A stretch of DNA of 7,431 bases from NCBI GenBank assembly GCA_964599275.1, contig CAZRFK010000086.1:1-7431 (forward strand). The letters are read 5' to 3'. This stretch comes from PUMD01 sp964599275. GTDB taxonomy: Bacteria; Bacillota; Sulfobacillia; SLMV01. Of this stretch, positions 6,138 to 7,431 are shown piece by piece; within the stretch, counting starts at the first letter, position 1; every line of letters starts with the position of its first letter. The notes under the pieces are model-generated. The model ran no database searches and was not told the DNA's origin. It saw nothing but the letters and a program-made list of their open reading frames with translations. The position numbers and the translations under genes are program-made.

Positions 6138-7431
6138 GCTGACCTGGTTGTACAGGATGGACAGATAGCTGCTGTCACTGACGGAATACTTCCGGATGCA
6201 GAAAATGTGTTGGACGTTACAGGCAGGTATATTTTACCGGGGATTATCGACAGCCATGTTCACCTTAGATATCCCGGAAATCCAGATAGAGAGACGTTTG
6301 CCACTGGGACCCGGGCTGCTGCAGCGGGCGGGGTTACGACAATTCTGGAACATCCAATTTCGGAGCCTGCTGTCAGTACTGTAGAGATACTCCGCAGGCG
6401 GGAAGAGATGTGTTCGCCGCAGGCTCATGTTGATTACGGTTTTTTTGGCGCAGCCGGTGAGGATAATCTTGAGGATATTGGTCCTATGGCACAGGAAGGG
6501 GTTGTGGCTTTCAAGACATTTTTGCATGAGGCCCCTCCGGGTAGGGAGGATGAATTTGCCGGACTTACAGCCACCACTGATGGGGGACTACATGAAGTGA
6601 TGTGCCAGATTGCCAAAACGGGTAAGCTGCATGTGATTCATGCTGAGGCCAATTCATTTGTACAGCACAATATCGATAGGCTTCGCAAACAGGGGCGCAA
6701 CGACATATTCGCACACCTGGATTCGCGTCCAGTCCTTGCAGAACTCATAAGCTGCGCAAAGAGCATGGAAATGGCCAGGGATGCCGAGGTCAAAATGGCG
6801 GTAGCGCACATCAGCGGCGGCACCGTGGCTGAGTTTCTGGCTGCTCACAGAGATGAAGGATATGATATCCTGGTCGAAACCTGTCCTCATTATTTGTTTT
6901 TGACCCGGGATGATGTTGGTGAATTGGGGCCATTTGCCAAGATTAATCCAGGTATTCGGTGTAGTGCTGAACAGCAGAAGCTATGGGAGCAGCTGCGTGC
7001 CGGAGTTATAGATTTCATCGGCTCTGATCACGGACCCTTCTTGTATGAAGAGAAAGAGACTGGTTGGGATGATATCTTCGATGCGCCGGCGGGAGCAGTT
7101 GGGCTGGAAACCCTGGTGCCGCTGTTTTTAGATGCTGTCAATGGGGATAAATTGTCTCTTCCAGATGTAGCCCGTTTGATGAGTGAGAATACGGCAAGAC
7201 ACTTCGGACTCTGGCCAAAAAAAGGCAGTCTGTCTGTGGGCGCCGATGCAGACTTTACGGTGGTAGATCTCGAGCGCAAGCAGGTAGTAAACAGGGATGA
7301 AATGTACACCAAAGCGAGTGATTGCGCCTTGCTATACGACGGTTGGGAACTGCAGGGGGCAGTTGAGGCTACAATAGTGCGGGGGAATGTGGTCATGCAG
7401 GATGGTGAAATCTGCGGCGAGGAAGGTTATG
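6138..7431 (+). CDS. Cyclic amidohydrolase (hydantoinase/dihydropyrimidinase/allantoinase-like), truncated at both ends
   Basis: One frame is open across the whole stretch from the N gap to the window end (431 codons, no start or stop visible). The product is a metal-dependent TIM-barrel amidohydrolase that opens cyclic amide rings. All expected metal ligands are present (numbering from the first visible codon): His40 and His42 in GIIDSHVHLRYPG, the carbamylated bridging Lys126 in VVAFKTFL, His168 in LHVIHAE, His224 in VAHISGG, and Asp297 in IGSDHGPF. ETCPHYLFLT (247-256), KINPGIR (268-274) and the C-terminal KKGSLSVGADADFTVVD are typical of the allantoinase/hydantoinase group. Departures from classical allantoinase, EHPISEP where MPLN-x-x-P is usual and SDHGP instead of SDHAP, argue against naming a substrate. 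Perhaps 20 N-terminal residues and a short C-terminal tail are missing. It is divergent from the importer operon across the gap, so co-regulation is plausible. Confidence 0.9.

Noticed and set aside
6138..6178. Extension of the binding-protein frame across the N gap to a start at 6178
   Set aside because: The stretch right of the gap is coding on the + strand for the amidohydrolase; reading through N has no meaning, and the lipoprotein signal begins at the gap edge.
7028..7396. - strand open frame of 122 codons, and others at 6234-6890
   Set aside because: All lie opposite the amidohydrolase frame, which is continuously open with intact catalytic motifs.
1..7431. CRISPR array, insertion sequence, tRNA or phage attachment site
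   Set aside because: No spaced direct repeats, transposase frame, terminal inverted repeats or tRNA-like fold were seen on either strand.

Overview
This window looks like bacterial chromosomal DNA of intermediate base composition. It appears to be a draft scaffold, because an exact run of 100 N (6038-6137) joins two pieces. No rRNA, tRNA or mobile element is visible to fix the taxonomy. Weak hints are a lipoprotein-type solute-binding protein, strong GGAGG-type ribosome binding sites, and a very acidic exported protein. Together they fit an anaerobic or salt-adapted bacterium, possibly Gram-positive, but this is inference only.

Left part (1-1541). The + strand opens inside the C-terminal OB-fold end of a DNA polymerase III alpha-type protein, most like the error-prone DnaE2/ImuC branch. 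A Nudix hydrolase gene on the - strand faces it tail to tail. Its reading frame is broken by a one-base shift, and its only plausible start near a strong ribosome binding site is CTG. A divergent intergenic region (1373-1541) with a small inverted repeat follows.

Middle part (1542-6037). A nitrilase gene (+ strand, TTG start) is convergent with a three-gene oligopeptide/nickel-type ABC importer operon on the - strand. In transcription order the operon encodes a lipoprotein solute-binding protein, a DppB-like permease and a DppC-like permease. A strong hairpin terminator (2531-2557) lies between the nitrilase and the last permease gene. A second hairpin (4439-4473) lies between the binding-protein gene and the first permease gene. 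No ATPase genes are in the window, although this family needs two ATPase subunits or one used twice.

Right part (6138-7431). After the gap, the whole + strand is one open frame of 431 codons with no start or stop. It encodes a cyclic amidohydrolase of the hydantoinase/dihydropyrimidinase/allantoinase group with all metal-binding residues present.

Read together, the nitrilase, importer and cyclic amidohydrolase look like a small gene set for importing and hydrolysing a nitrogen-containing compound (nitrile, ureide or cyclic amide). The substrate cannot be told from sequence, and the order across the N gap depends on the scaffolding being right.
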